Below are positions 1 through 7,814 of a stretch of DNA of 13,399 bases, in pieces. This DNA comes from PALSA-607 sp036509315 (GTDB taxonomy: Bacteria > Actinomycetota > Actinomycetes > Acidothermales > Acidothermaceae), in NCBI GenBank assembly GCA_036509315.1, contig DATCFU010000211.1, forward strand, positions 1 through 13,399, written 5' to 3'. The first letter of the stretch is position 1, and the number at the start of each line of letters is the position of its first letter. A program made the position numbers and the translations under genes. A model generated the notes under the pieces. The model made no database searches. It saw only the letters and a list, made by a program, of their open reading frames with translations, and was not told the origin of the DNA.

Positions 1-614
1 GCCGCGAACGTGACAGCGCCAAGGACCCGCCGCCGGTCGACGTCAATAGGCGCACCCGACCACGACTGTCGAGCGGCGACGACGTTAGCCACGAGTGCAT
101 CGAGGGAAAGCAAGCCGCCGCCGCCGATGATGAACGGCATCCATGCGAACACAAACACGATGTCACTGCCGGTGTAATACGGGCTGGTATGAAAGCTGAC
201 GGCGAGGAACAGATTGAGCGACAGCAACAATCCGCCGATTGCAGCGATTCGGGTTAGCAGGCCGAGCAAGGCGCCGACGCCGACAGCGACCTCGCCCAAC
301 GCGATCACCGCACCGATGAGTGCTGCGTGATGCGCGAGCGGTGAGATCAGGACGTGGATCGGGCTGCGCCGTACCGCCCCGGCCAGCTGCGCCTGGATTG
401 ACGCGGGATTGGCGGCGTCAAAGAAGGCAGGGTTCGCCAGTTTTTGCAATCCCGCGAAGCAGAACGTGAAACCAAGGAATGCCCGCAAGGGCAGCAGTGC
501 CCAGCCGGCGAGCGTGGGCGTGCACCCCGGTGGCACCAACCACAGCCAGCGCGCACCGGAGGAGTTTGGGGCCGCTGGCGCACGCGAGGTCCCCCCGTTG
601 CGGCCAGCACTCAT
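1..614 (-). CDS. DoxD/DoxX-like membrane protein, possibly fused to a Rieske domain (partial)
   Basis: The 204 codons present continue past the left edge. The start is the ATG at 614, 15 nt after the kinase stop, preceded by AGGG. Residues 41-80 (LPLRAFLGFTFCFAGLQKL and the following segment) resemble the small subunit of thiosulfate:quinone oxidoreductase (TQO_small_DoxD), a membrane protein that passes electrons to quinone. About four hydrophobic segments are seen, near residues 37-57, 97-117, 120-142 and 150-172. After the last one comes a soluble linker and then DRRRVLGA at 193-200, a twin-arginine-like motif about where actinobacterial DoxX-Rieske fusions carry a Tat-like segment before the [2Fe-2S] domain. 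The Rieske cysteine/histidine motifs lie outside the window, so the fusion is inferred. It is probably co-transcribed with the two-component system upstream. The DoxD family call is fairly safe; the substrate is unknown. Confidence 0.75.
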   Translation of the reverse strand, partial: MSAGRNGGTSRAPAAPNSSGARWLWLVPPGCTPTLAGWALLPLRAFLGFTFCFAGLQKLANPAFFDAANPASIQAQLAGAVRRSPIHVLISPLAHHAALIGAVIALGEVAVGVGALLGLLTRIAAIGGLLLSLNLFLAVSFHTSPYYTGSDIVFVFAWMPFIIGGGGLLSLDALVANVVAARQSWSGAPIDVDRRRVLGAVTFA

Positions 615-628
615 GTGAAAAACCCTAT

Positions 629-1885
629 TCAGCTCTGCAGCGAGGGCAGCTTTGGCGCCGACTGGGTTCGCACCCGCGGCCAGGTCACCGTCATCCGGGC
701 GCCACCCATCGCCGACTCACCCACCGACCATCGCCCATGCGTCGTCCGCACAACTGCATCGGCAATCGCCAGCCCAAGGCCGGCACCTTGCCCACCGTTT
801 TCCTCGACGCGGTGAAAACGGTCAAACAACCGCGGGCGCTCCGCGAGGGGGATGCCCGGGCCGTCATCTGCCACCGTCAACGCAACGTTGCCGGCACTAC
901 TGTCGACCACGATGGCGACGTGACCTGGTGACTTTGCGTAGCGAGTGGCGTTGTCGAGCAGGACGCCGATCAGCCGATCGAGCCACTCTGGCGCAGCGGC
1001 GACGTGCGGGTGATCGTCGCCGTTCACTTTGATGCTGAGCTGGATGCCTCTCGACGCGACCACTGGCCCGAACCTGTCGGCACACTGCTGTGCCACCGTT
1101 GTCAGATCGACGATCTCGGCCTGGGGCAATGGTGGCTCGGAGTCGAATCGCGCGAGCCAGAGCATGTCTTCGACAATCTTTCGCAACCGAGGCGTCTCGC
1201 CCGCGACCCGCTGGAGTGCGTCGCGGTAGCCGCTCGCCGAGCGCTCGGTCGTGAGGGCCAATCCGACCTCCGCCTCTATGACCGTGAGCGGCGTCCGCAG
1301 TTCGTGGGAGGCGTCAGCGGTGAACTCCAGTTGCCGCACCCGCGCGGTCTCCACGGGCCTTGACGCTGATCGCCCAATGACGAACGCGCTCACGAATACC
1401 GAGGCAAGCAGTGCCGGCGATACGGCGATCGCCGACATCATGAGCAGGCTGCGCACATGGTGGGGTTGCGCGAGACTCTCGGCCGCGTAGATCCGCGAGC
1501 CGTCGGCCTTCGAAACGTATCCGAAGCGGAAGTCCCCGGCGTCGACAAAGGCAGTGCGAGGTCCGGTCGCGTGGCCACGCAACAGTGCAGTGGGGAACGA
1601 GAATGCGTCGGGGCTTGTAGCAGTCACGACACCGGCCGCGCTGACCTGCCAGTAGTACACAGGGGGATCGTCTGAATCGCGTCGCAGCACTGCCCGCGAT
1701 GAGAGCTGTGCAGGCGACAGCTGCCGTGCGTTAGCGAGCTGATCCCCTATGCGGCCGTCTGTCTCGTGCAGAAGCCTGTTCGACACCAGGGTCAAGATGC
1801 CGACCACGATCAGCGCGTAGAACAAAGCCACCACGGCTGTCGCTGCCGTCGCGACCCGTAGCGCTGGGCGAAGCGGAATCGACAT
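629..1885 (-). CDS. Sensor histidine kinase, EnvZ/OmpR type, without HAMP
   Basis: A 418-residue membrane sensor kinase that should phosphorylate the response regulator encoded just upstream. Transmembrane segments lie at about residues 13-36 and 147-170, enclosing a roughly 110-residue extracytoplasmic sensor region. The H box is FTADASHELRTPL, with the phosphorylated His at 194. The ATPase domain shows an N box (DNATRYA, Asn312), G1 (ADDGPGIP, about 339-346), an F box (FDRFHR) and G2 (GAGLGLA, about 367-373). Only about 24 residues separate the second membrane segment from the catalytic His, too few for a HAMP domain of around 50 residues. The ATG at 1885 is preferred; a GTG two codons upstream (1891) is also possible. 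It begins 13 nt after the regulator stop and ends 14 nt before the DoxD-like gene, so the three look like one operon. The signal sensed is unknown. Confidence 0.92.
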   Translation of the reverse strand: MSIPLRPALRVATAATAVVALFYALIVVGILTLVSNRLLHETDGRIGDQLANARQLSPAQLSSRAVLRRDSDDPPVYYWQVSAAGVVTATSPDAFSFPTALLRGHATGPRTAFVDAGDFRFGYVSKADGSRIYAAESLAQPHHVRSLLMMSAIAVSPALLASVFVSAFVIGRSASRPVETARVRQLEFTADASHELRTPLTVIEAEVGLALTTERSASGYRDALQRVAGETPRLRKIVEDMLWLARFDSEPPLPQAEIVDLTTVAQQCADRFGPVVASRGIQLSIKVNGDDHPHVAAAPEWLDRLIGVLLDNATRYAKSPGHVAIVVDSSAGNVALTVADDGPGIPLAERPRLFDRFHRVEENGGQGAGLGLAIADAVVRTTHGRWSVGESAMGGARMTVTWPRVRTQSAPKLPSLQS

Positions 1886-1898
1886 CTTCACCGGCGGC

Positions 1899-2567
1899 TC
1901 ACGACGGCAAGAGCCGATAGCCGACGCCACGCACCGTCTCCACACGGGTGTGGGAGCCGACAAGCTTGGCGCGCAATCGGGCCAGATGGACGTCGATCGT
2001 GTTCGATCCGATGCCGTCGGCTTCCACCGGCCAAACATTCACCGCAATCGACTGGCGCGTCACGATCGCGGGAGTACGGCGCAGGAGGAGCTCGAGAATC
2101 GCCAGTTCCGTTGCGGTCACAGCAAGCGGCTTATTGTCGACACGTGCGTCACGAGATGCCGGATCAAGACTGAGGTCGCCACAGCGCAAGACAACCCCCG
2201 TCACCACCGCCGGCCGCCGTTGCAACGCGCGCAGGCGGGCCAAGAGCTCACCGAAGTCGAACGGCTTGACGAGGTAGTCGTCCGCGCCGCCGTCGAGCCC
2301 GGCGATCCGATCGGCGGACCGATCCATTGCTGTCAGCATCAGCACGGGGACCGCGAGTCGGCGCTTCCGGAGAGCGGCGAGAACGTCGTATCCGTTCATT
2401 CTCGGCATCCGCCAGTCCAGGATGACGACCTCGTACTCGTAACTCGCCAAATAGTTAAGCGCAGCTTCACCGTCGCCAACCGCATCAACGACGTAGCCGT
2501 TCTCGGTGAGCCCGCGGATGAGCACGCTGCGTAGCGCCTCATCGTCCTCAGCTATCAAAACGCGCAC
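1899..2567 (-). CDS. DNA-binding response regulator, OmpR/PhoB family
   Basis: A 222-residue cytoplasmic transcription factor. The receiver domain covers about residues 1-115, with acidic residues EDD at 7-9, phospho-acceptor Asp51 in VVILDWRMP, a conserved Thr in LMLTAMD and the switch Lys in DYLVKPFDF. The C-terminal winged-helix domain (about 125-222) ends with the typical TVRGVGYRL signature. The start is a GTG at 2567 with no clear ribosome-binding site. The partner kinase gene follows after 13 nt. Upstream, two CTGACGG direct repeats 11 bp apart (2590-2607) look like an OmpR-type operator and suggest autoregulation. The targets probably include the downstream DoxD-like gene; this is inferred from operon structure only. 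Confidence 0.95.
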   Translation of the reverse strand: MRVLIAEDDEALRSVLIRGLTENGYVVDAVGDGEAALNYLASYEYEVVILDWRMPRMNGYDVLAALRKRRLAVPVLMLTAMDRSADRIAGLDGGADDYLVKPFDFGELLARLRALQRRPAVVTGVVLRCGDLSLDPASRDARVDNKPLAVTATELAILELLLRRTPAIVTRQSIAVNVWPVEADGIGSNTIDVHLARLRAKLVGSHTRVETVRGVGYRLLPS

Positions 2568-2589
2568 GTATCATCATCGCTGGCGCTAC

Positions 2590-2625
2590 CTGACGGACGA
2601 CTGACGGGGTCCTCGAGGCCGTCAT
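2590..2625 (-). promoter_or_regulatory. Candidate OmpR-type operator upstream of the response regulator
   Basis: CTGACGG occurs at 2590-2596 and again at 2601-2607, a start-to-start spacing of 11 bp, which is the spacing at which OmpR/PhoB-family dimers bind tandem half-sites. A third TGACGG occurs in inverted orientation at 2620-2625. The cluster lies 23-58 bp upstream of the regulator start. Binding by this regulator is inferred from layout. Confidence 0.4.
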
Positions 2626-2640
2626 TTGCGCGTAGGCAAG

Positions 2641-2678
2641 CCAAAGGCCTGACCACCAGGACGGTGCCCAGGCCTTGG
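2641..2678 (-). terminator. Hairpin downstream of the tRNA (candidate terminator)
   Basis: CCAAAGGCCTG (2641-2651) pairs with CAGGCCTTGG (2669-2678) with one bulged A. Inside the loop, CACC and GGTG (2653-2656, 2662-2665) extend the stem. It starts 13 nt beyond the tRNA 3' end on the minus strand. There is no clear U-tract, which is common for actinobacterial terminators but lowers certainty. Confidence 0.45.
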
Positions 2679-2690
2679 CCTGCGGTTCAT

Positions 2691-2767
2691 TGGTAGCGGG
2701 GACAGGATTTGAACCTGTGACCTCTGGGTTATGAGCCCAGCGAGCTACCGAGCTGCTCCACCCCGCG
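2691..2767 (-). tRNA. Initiator tRNA-fMet (anticodon CAU)
   Basis: The 77 nt include an encoded CCA (2691-2693). The anticodon CAU lies at 2731-2733, in loop CTCATAA closed by an anticodon stem CTGGG/CCCAG whose three G-C pairs next to the loop are the initiator hallmark. The acceptor stem begins CGCGGGG, and its first position is unpaired (C1 opposite U72), the second initiator hallmark, which blocks elongation-factor use and permits formylation. The T arm contains GGTTCAAATCC and the D arm AGCTCGGTAGCT. It lies 60 nt after the UPF0182 stop and has its own likely promoter. Confidence 0.97.
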
Positions 2768-2778
2768 TCGGTTCTGTC

Positions 2779-2807
2779 ACTTTACGTCAACTATGCGGCG
2801 CCCACAA
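2779..2807 (-). promoter_or_regulatory. Likely promoter of tRNA-fMet
   Basis: On the minus strand, TTGTGG (2802-2807) and TAAAGT (2779-2784) are separated by exactly 17 bp. The -10 box ends 11 nt before the tRNA 5' end, leaving a short leader to be removed by RNase P. The promoter sits between the UPF0182 stop and the tRNA. Confidence 0.45.
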
Positions 2808-2827
2808 ATCGCCCAGCGCCATCACGC

Positions 2828-5800
2828 CTATGGCGACGCGCTTGGTGACGTCGCGCCGCTCGTCGGCGAAGGCAGGGTTGACGGGCTCGGCGGCAGCGTC
2901 GGTGACAACACCCCAGCGGCCTTCGCCAAGGCCGCCGCCAGGCGTTGTTGAGCCAACCCGTAGGCCGCGAAATCGCCGGCCTTCAGCGCGGCCTGACCAT
3001 CGGCGTACGCCTGTTGTGCCGCGGCGATGTCCTGCGCAAGATCCGAAGGGACAAGCACCGACGGTGACGATGACGGACTCGCGGGCCCGGACGGCGAGGG
3101 GCTGGTCGAGCCCGGTGGCGCGCTGCCCGTCGTGCCAGTGCCGGTGGAACCTGAACTCGATGAACCCGCCGGCGCGCCAACGAGGCTGGCGATCGCCGCC
3201 GAATAGGTGCTCTGGAAGCCAATGTTGTTGCCGAACGAAACGAGCACCTTCTGCAGCAACGGATAGCTGCCCTGGCCGCCCGCAGCCTTCACATACACAG
3301 GCTCCACGTATAACAAGCCACCCGCGACTGGCAGCGAAAGCAGGTTGCCGTACGTGACGCCAGCCGCACCGCCCTGCACGCGCAGGATGTTCAGGGTCGT
3401 CTGCACGTTCGGATCGGATTCGAACTGGTTCTGCACCTGGCCTGGTCCGCTGATCAACAGGCTTCGCGGCAACTGAAGCACCCGGATCGTCCCGTAGTCG
3501 GGGCCCGGATCACTGTCGACGGCCATGAACGCCGACAGGTTGGTTCTTCCTTGAGGGACGAACGTCGTCGTGAGCGAGAACGTGGGCTTCGGCTGGTCGG
3601 GCATCTTCAACGTGAGGTAATACGGCGGCTGCGGGGGTTGCGGCGCGGTTTGAGTTGGGTCAGCCGGGACCTGCCAGAAATCCTGCTGGCCGTAGAACGC
3701 GTGCGGGTCGGTGACGTGGTACTTGGCGAGCAGGTTGCGCTGCACCTTGAAAATGTCTTCGGGATAGCGAACGTGGGCGAGCAACTGCGTACTCATTGCA
3801 GATTCCGGCTGCACCGTGCCGGGGAAGACTTTCATCCACGTCTTGAGCACCGGATCGGTCGCGTCCCACGCGTAGAGGGTGACCGCGCCGGTGTAGGCAT
3901 CGACGGTCGCCTTGACTGAGTTACGAATGTAATTGATCGTCTCGCTCGACTGTTGCTTCGTCGTCGCGGTTTCGGTGTTTGTGTCTTGCGTGATCGCGTT
4001 CAGGTTTTCTCTTTGCGAGTAGGGGAACCCATCGCTTGTCGTGTAGCCGTCGACGATCCACACCAACTTGCCGTTGACGATGGCCGAGTAGGGATCGCCG
4101 TCGAGGGTGAGGTACGGCGCGACTTTCGATACTCGCTGGCGAGGGTCACGGTCATACAGGATTCGCGAGTCTGAGTTGATGCCGTCAGAAAGAATCAGGT
4201 TCTTGTCGCCGAACCGCAACGCGTACTCGAGCTGGCGGAACGTTGAACCAATCGAGACACCGCCGCCGCCGTTGTACGTGGTGTACTGCTGCCCGTTCCC
4301 GCCGTTGGTCGGATAGTCGTATTCCCGAGGCGTTGCTCCGGCAGGCTGGCCGACAACGGAGAATGAGGTCTCGCCCTCGCCGAAATAGACGCGGGGCTGA
4401 AACGTCCCGAGGCTGCCGGTGACCGGAATGTTGGACTCGATGAACGAAGGACGGCCGTCGTTGTCGACACCATCGCCGGGAGCCGCCACAAAACCGTACC
4501 CGTGGGTGTAGACGAGGTGCTCGTTAATCCACGACTTCTGGCTGGTGGGAACTCCGGCGAGGTTGAGTTCGCGGGTGGCGACGACTGCGTCCTGCTCTTG
4601 GCCGTTGATGATGTACCGGTCGACGTCCAGTTTGTCGATGTTGTAAAAGTTTCGGAACTGCTGCAGCTGGTTGTAGGTCGGCGGTAGCACCGCGTTGTCG
4701 AGCAATCGGACACCGGCGCCGATGGCAGTACTGTTGATTAAGGCGCTCGCGCTCACGGTCGTCGTGGCCGCATACGGGGTGACTTTGACCTTGTCGAGGC
4801 CGTACGCGTAGCTCGTCTCCTGGATATTGCGCCCAATGTAGGGCGCCTCCTTGTCGGCCTCGCTCGGCTTCACTTGGAAGTTCTGCACGATCAACGGGTA
4901 AATGCCGCCGATGATGACCGCCGAGAAAACCAGTAACCCGAAGGAAACAGCCGGCAGCAACCAGCCGGTGCGGAAGATCGTCGCGATGAACAACGCGGCA
5001 CACAGCAACGAGATGATGAGCAGGATCTCCTTGGCGGGCAGCACCGCGTGCACGTCTGTGTACGACGGCCCTTGCACCGCACCGCGGCTCGAGAATGCCA
5101 GACCGAATCTGTCGAGGTAGTAGGCGATCGCCTTGCAGACGACAAACACGAACAGGAGCAGCGCGAGGTGGGTGCGCGCTCCCCTGGTCACTCGCTCGCC
5201 CGGTGTCCGGAAGGCGACGCCGCCAAATACGTAATGCGAAGCAAGCGTAAGCAACGTGCATACGACGACCAGAGCCATGATGTAACCGAGGATGAATCTC
5301 TGGAACGGCAAGATGAATGCAAAGTACGAGACGTCGCGGTGGAACTGCGGGTCCTTGTGGCCGAATGAGGTCGCGTTGCTCCACAACAGCCAGGTCTGCC
5401 AGCGGCCGGACGCTGCCGTACCAAAGATCAGTCCGAAGAACGCCGCGAGTGCGCCGAATATCCACCAGCGACGCGGTTCGATGACCGTGCGGTAGCGATC
5501 AAGAATGACCTGCTCGACCGACGATGCTCGGAAGGCCGGGCGCAGCCGGTACGCGAGATACACGTTGCCGAACGTCATCGCCGCCATGAAGAGCCCGAAG
5601 CCCCCGAAGAGGGCCAACCGGGTCACCAGCTTGGTGGTGAAGACCTCGCCGAATCCGACGGAGTCGTACCACAGGTGCTCGGTGTCGATCGCGACGAACA
5701 GTGCGATCGCAACGACAAGGACGACGACGATCCCGAGCGTGATCAGGAGCGGCTTTCCCCAACTCGGGAACTGCGGCCGCGGGAGCGGCTGGCGCGGACC

Positions 5801-5848
5801 ACCGTTACCGGCGCCGTACGGTCGCCGCTCGGGGCGGGGAAACGTCAC
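2828..5848 (-). CDS. UPF0182 family integral membrane protein
   Basis: A 1006-residue protein of the UPF0182 family (Mycobacterium Rv3193c type), function unknown. After a Pro/Arg-rich cytoplasmic N-terminus, about seven membrane segments occupy residues 34-330 (the first is LLITLGIVVVLVVAIALFV). The family block FQVKPSEADKEAPYIGRNI follows directly, and then a large extracytoplasmic domain of about 550 residues. The last 130 residues are a Ser/Thr/Pro/Gly-rich linker, a helical stretch (about 930-970, LAQDIAAAQQAYADGQAAL) and a second Pro/Ser-rich tail ending SPSASP. The start is a GTG at 5848 with GAGG five nt upstream. It is divergent from the PPA1309-like gene with 153 nt between starts. 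The family identity is very secure; its role, perhaps in envelope assembly, is not established. Confidence 0.95.
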   Translation of the reverse strand: MTFPRPERRPYGAGNGGPRQPLPRPQFPSWGKPLLITLGIVVVLVVAIALFVAIDTEHLWYDSVGFGEVFTTKLVTRLALFGGFGLFMAAMTFGNVYLAYRLRPAFRASSVEQVILDRYRTVIEPRRWWIFGALAAFFGLIFGTAASGRWQTWLLWSNATSFGHKDPQFHRDVSYFAFILPFQRFILGYIMALVVVCTLLTLASHYVFGGVAFRTPGERVTRGARTHLALLLFVFVVCKAIAYYLDRFGLAFSSRGAVQGPSYTDVHAVLPAKEILLIISLLCAALFIATIFRTGWLLPAVSFGLLVFSAVIIGGIYPLIVQNFQVKPSEADKEAPYIGRNIQETSYAYGLDKVKVTPYAATTTVSASALINSTAIGAGVRLLDNAVLPPTYNQLQQFRNFYNIDKLDVDRYIINGQEQDAVVATRELNLAGVPTSQKSWINEHLVYTHGYGFVAAPGDGVDNDGRPSFIESNIPVTGSLGTFQPRVYFGEGETSFSVVGQPAGATPREYDYPTNGGNGQQYTTYNGGGGVSIGSTFRQLEYALRFGDKNLILSDGINSDSRILYDRDPRQRVSKVAPYLTLDGDPYSAIVNGKLVWIVDGYTTSDGFPYSQRENLNAITQDTNTETATTKQQSSETINYIRNSVKATVDAYTGAVTLYAWDATDPVLKTWMKVFPGTVQPESAMSTQLLAHVRYPEDIFKVQRNLLAKYHVTDPHAFYGQQDFWQVPADPTQTAPQPPQPPYYLTLKMPDQPKPTFSLTTTFVPQGRTNLSAFMAVDSDPGPDYGTIRVLQLPRSLLISGPGQVQNQFESDPNVQTTLNILRVQGGAAGVTYGNLLSLPVAGGLLYVEPVYVKAAGGQGSYPLLQKVLVSFGNNIGFQSTYSAAIASLVGAPAGSSSSGSTGTGTTGSAPPGSTSPSPSGPASPSSSPSVLVPSDLAQDIAAAQQAYADGQAALKAGDFAAYGLAQQRLAAALAKAAGVLSPTLPPSPSTLPSPTSGATSPSASP

Positions 5849-6001
5849 GCAGACCTCGATGTCCTGCCCGGGGAATGACCGGGATCGGCGCCAGCGGCGA
5901 GGGCACCCAATCGGGCCGCGCCGGGCGGCAACGCCGCCGTGCGATCAACCTACCTAAAGTGGCCCACCAGGGAGCACATCGCCGTCCGGCAAGATGTCCC
6001 C

Positions 6002-6559
6002 GTGATCGAGCCCCCGGACGCGCAGCCTGACGAGCCTCGCCGCAGCGAGCCCCTGCTCGAAGCGATCGCCGAAGTCGAACGGCATCTCGCGCAGGGAGGT
6101 TGGGATCAGCCCACCCGGCTTTACGCCCTCGTCCACACTGCCGACCTGATCGCCTCAGAACCGGCGCTCGCGCAGACTCTCGGCCTTCCTGCGACACCAG
6201 CAGCCGACGCACTGACGCCCGTGGAACAGGACTCCATGCCGACCGGCACACCGCTCGACGAGTGGCTCGCCGAGATCGGCTGGCCTTCGGAGGTCGCAGG
6301 CTGCGCGTTGTCACAAGAGGTACTAACCCTGCCGCCATCGGTCGAGGCGGATCTCCCTTCGGACGCCGACGCCGTGGCCTGGGCCGTCAGTCATCCGTTG
6401 CGGCGCGAGGTCCGGATGGTGGTCGGCGTCCTGCGTGATGGTTCGCGGACGGCGACCCTGCGGGTTCGCGGCATCGCCGACCAGTCTGACGACGTTGTGA
6501 GCGGCGCCGACCTGGTGCCGCTCCTGACCGACGCGCTCGCAGCGACATTGGTCGACTAA
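6002..6559 (+). CDS. PPA1309-like conserved actinobacterial protein
   Basis: A 185-residue soluble protein matching my memory of the PPA1309 family of Actinobacteria, function unknown. Recognisable blocks are GGWDQPTRLYALVHTADL (near residue 32), LTPVEQD, PLDEWLAEIGWP, GCAL, LPPSVEADLPSD, HPLRREVRMVVGVLRDG and GADLVPLL. There is no signal peptide, membrane segment or metal-binding motif. The GTG at 6002 is chosen because it gives the usual family length; an in-frame GTG at 5939 would add 21 residues of no recognisable kind. The ribosome-binding site is weak. TACCTA at 5949-5954 is a possible -10. The gene is divergent from UPF0182 and ends 16 nt before the convergent PDZ-Lon gene, an arrangement I believe is conserved in the phylum. 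Confidence 0.85.
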   Translation: MIEPPDAQPDEPRRSEPLLEAIAEVERHLAQGGWDQPTRLYALVHTADLIASEPALAQTLGLPATPAADALTPVEQDSMPTGTPLDEWLAEIGWPSEVAGCALSQEVLTLPPSVEADLPSDADAVAWAVSHPLRREVRMVVGVLRDGSRTATLRVRGIADQSDDVVSGADLVPLLTDALAATLVD

Positions 6560-6575
6560 GCCGCTACGTTCGCGG

Positions 6576-7625
6576 CTACTTCGCCGGACACGTCGGCACG
6601 TCCGTGGCGCCGGCGTCGATTTTCTTCAGCACGTCAACGGCCGAACTCAACGTCGTTATGGGCACAAGGCGAAGGCCATGCGGGACGGCGGTCAACGCCT
6701 CCGCGCAATTGGACTTCGGCACAAGGAACACCGTGGCGCCTGCACTGCGCGCGCCGGCCATCTTCTGAATCACCCCGCCGATAGCACCGACGTTTCCGTC
6801 GGCATCAATCGTGCCTGTCACGGCGATCGTGCGGCCGCCGGTCAGGTTGCCGTCGGTGAGCTTGTCGACAATGCCGAGGGCAAACGCCGTTCCGGCACTT
6901 GGCCCACCTACGTCGGCCAGGTTGATATCGATCGCGAACGGTTTGGTGAAGCTGTCGACCACGCTGATCCCAATCGTCGGGGTCGTGGAGCCCTTCGCCG
7001 GTGGTTGCAGAGTGACCGGGACATCAAGTTGCGTAGTCCCTCGCACCACATGCAAGACGATCTGGTCGCCGGCCTTGTGCGTCGCGTCGACCTTCAGCAA
7101 GTTGGCACTATTCGTCACAGTGGTGTTATCGACACCGGTGATGATGTCGTCGTTCATCAACTTTCCTTTGAGTGCAGGCAAAACTACGCTCGCGATGTCG
7201 ACTCCTGGCGTGAGCGGGTACTTCAAGTAGCGCAGCGCGGCAACCTTGGCTTCCTCCTGCGATTCGATCATGTCGTTGTTGTCCTGCGTCGCAACTTGCT
7301 GCGGCGTCGTTCGTGCATCTGGGTACAACAGACGTCGGGGAATCACGGCATCGCTGCGCTTCCACCAGCCCAGGAGCACCTGAAATGCGGAGATGTTCTG
7401 GTGCGGTCCGCCGGACTCGCTCACCGTCACCAGATAGATGCGGCCCTTGGGCGTCGCAGTCGGGTGCGCGATCGTGATCAACGGCTTGCCCTGCGCCGTA
7501 CCGAGCGTGTCAGAAACCGGGCCCGGCGCATCCTGCACGTACGGCGCCGGCAGGTGCATGCCGGCGAACGCGAGGATGACGGCCAATACGCCCGACACAA
7601 GCAGAGTCGTTGCCTGGCGTCGCAT
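6576..7625 (-). CDS. PDZ-domain Lon-type (S16) secreted serine protease, YlbL-like
   Basis: A 349-residue membrane-anchored protease acting outside the membrane. Residues 5-24 form an uncleaved signal anchor. A PDZ domain spans about 145-208 (VLPALKGKLMNDDIITGV onwards). The C-terminal Lon proteolytic domain carries the Ser-Lys dyad: Ser243 in DVGGPSAGTAFALG and Lys288 in GGVIQKMAGAR, with TGTIDADGNVGAIGG between. There is no ATPase domain, as is usual for this family (YlbL of Bacillus, Rv3194c of Mycobacterium). The ATG at 7625 follows TAGGCT by 7 nt, so the mRNA may be leaderless. It is separated from the upstream minus-strand genes by the hairpin at 7667-7718. Substrates are unknown; related proteins act in envelope and division quality control. 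Confidence 0.95.
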   Translation of the reverse strand: MRRQATTLLVSGVLAVILAFAGMHLPAPYVQDAPGPVSDTLGTAQGKPLITIAHPTATPKGRIYLVTVSESGGPHQNISAFQVLLGWWKRSDAVIPRRLLYPDARTTPQQVATQDNNDMIESQEEAKVAALRYLKYPLTPGVDIASVVLPALKGKLMNDDIITGVDNTTVTNSANLLKVDATHKAGDQIVLHVVRGTTQLDVPVTLQPPAKGSTTPTIGISVVDSFTKPFAIDINLADVGGPSAGTAFALGIVDKLTDGNLTGGRTIAVTGTIDADGNVGAIGGVIQKMAGARSAGATVFLVPKSNCAEALTAVPHGLRLVPITTLSSAVDVLKKIDAGATDVPTCPAK

Positions 7626-7632
7626 GCGACCA

Positions 7633-7638
7633 AGCCTA
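7633..7638 (-). promoter_or_regulatory. -10 box for a leaderless PDZ-Lon mRNA
   Basis: TAGGCT on the minus strand fits the actinobacterial TANNNT -10 pattern and is separated from the ATG by 7 nt, which places transcription initiation at or next to the A of the start codon. No ribosome-binding site is visible and no convincing -35 box is seen. Confidence 0.4.
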
Positions 7639-7666
7639 GTTGCGCGTCAGAAACGCTGCTGCCCCG

Positions 7667-7718
7667 GCAAACACCGAAGCCGCGGTCCTGGGGGAGGGAC
7701 CACGGCTTTGGTGTTTGC
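7667..7718. terminator. Strong hairpin terminator, probably bidirectional
   Basis: A 22-nt arm at 7667-7688 (GCAAACACCGAAGCCGCGGTCC) pairs with 7697-7718 across an 8-nt loop. Twenty positions are Watson-Crick, and the other two are G-T wobbles on one strand and A-C on the other. The outer stem is AAACACC/GGTGTTT, so each transcript ends in a short U-rich run. It lies between the stop of the 7815-8342 gene and the start of the PDZ-Lon gene and would end the minus-strand operon. Confidence 0.75.
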
Positions 7719-7814
7719 GGCTCCAGCTCTGGGGGGAGCTGTTTGCTCTCGGAGCTGGGGGGCTCGGGGAGCTCTTGCGGCTCGCGGCGCGAGGGGCGCG
7801 GCGACCCGGGGGGC

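Noticed and set aside
2691..2767. tRNA gene as phage or island attachment site
   Set aside because: No integrase and no repeated tRNA 3' fragment is seen in the window.
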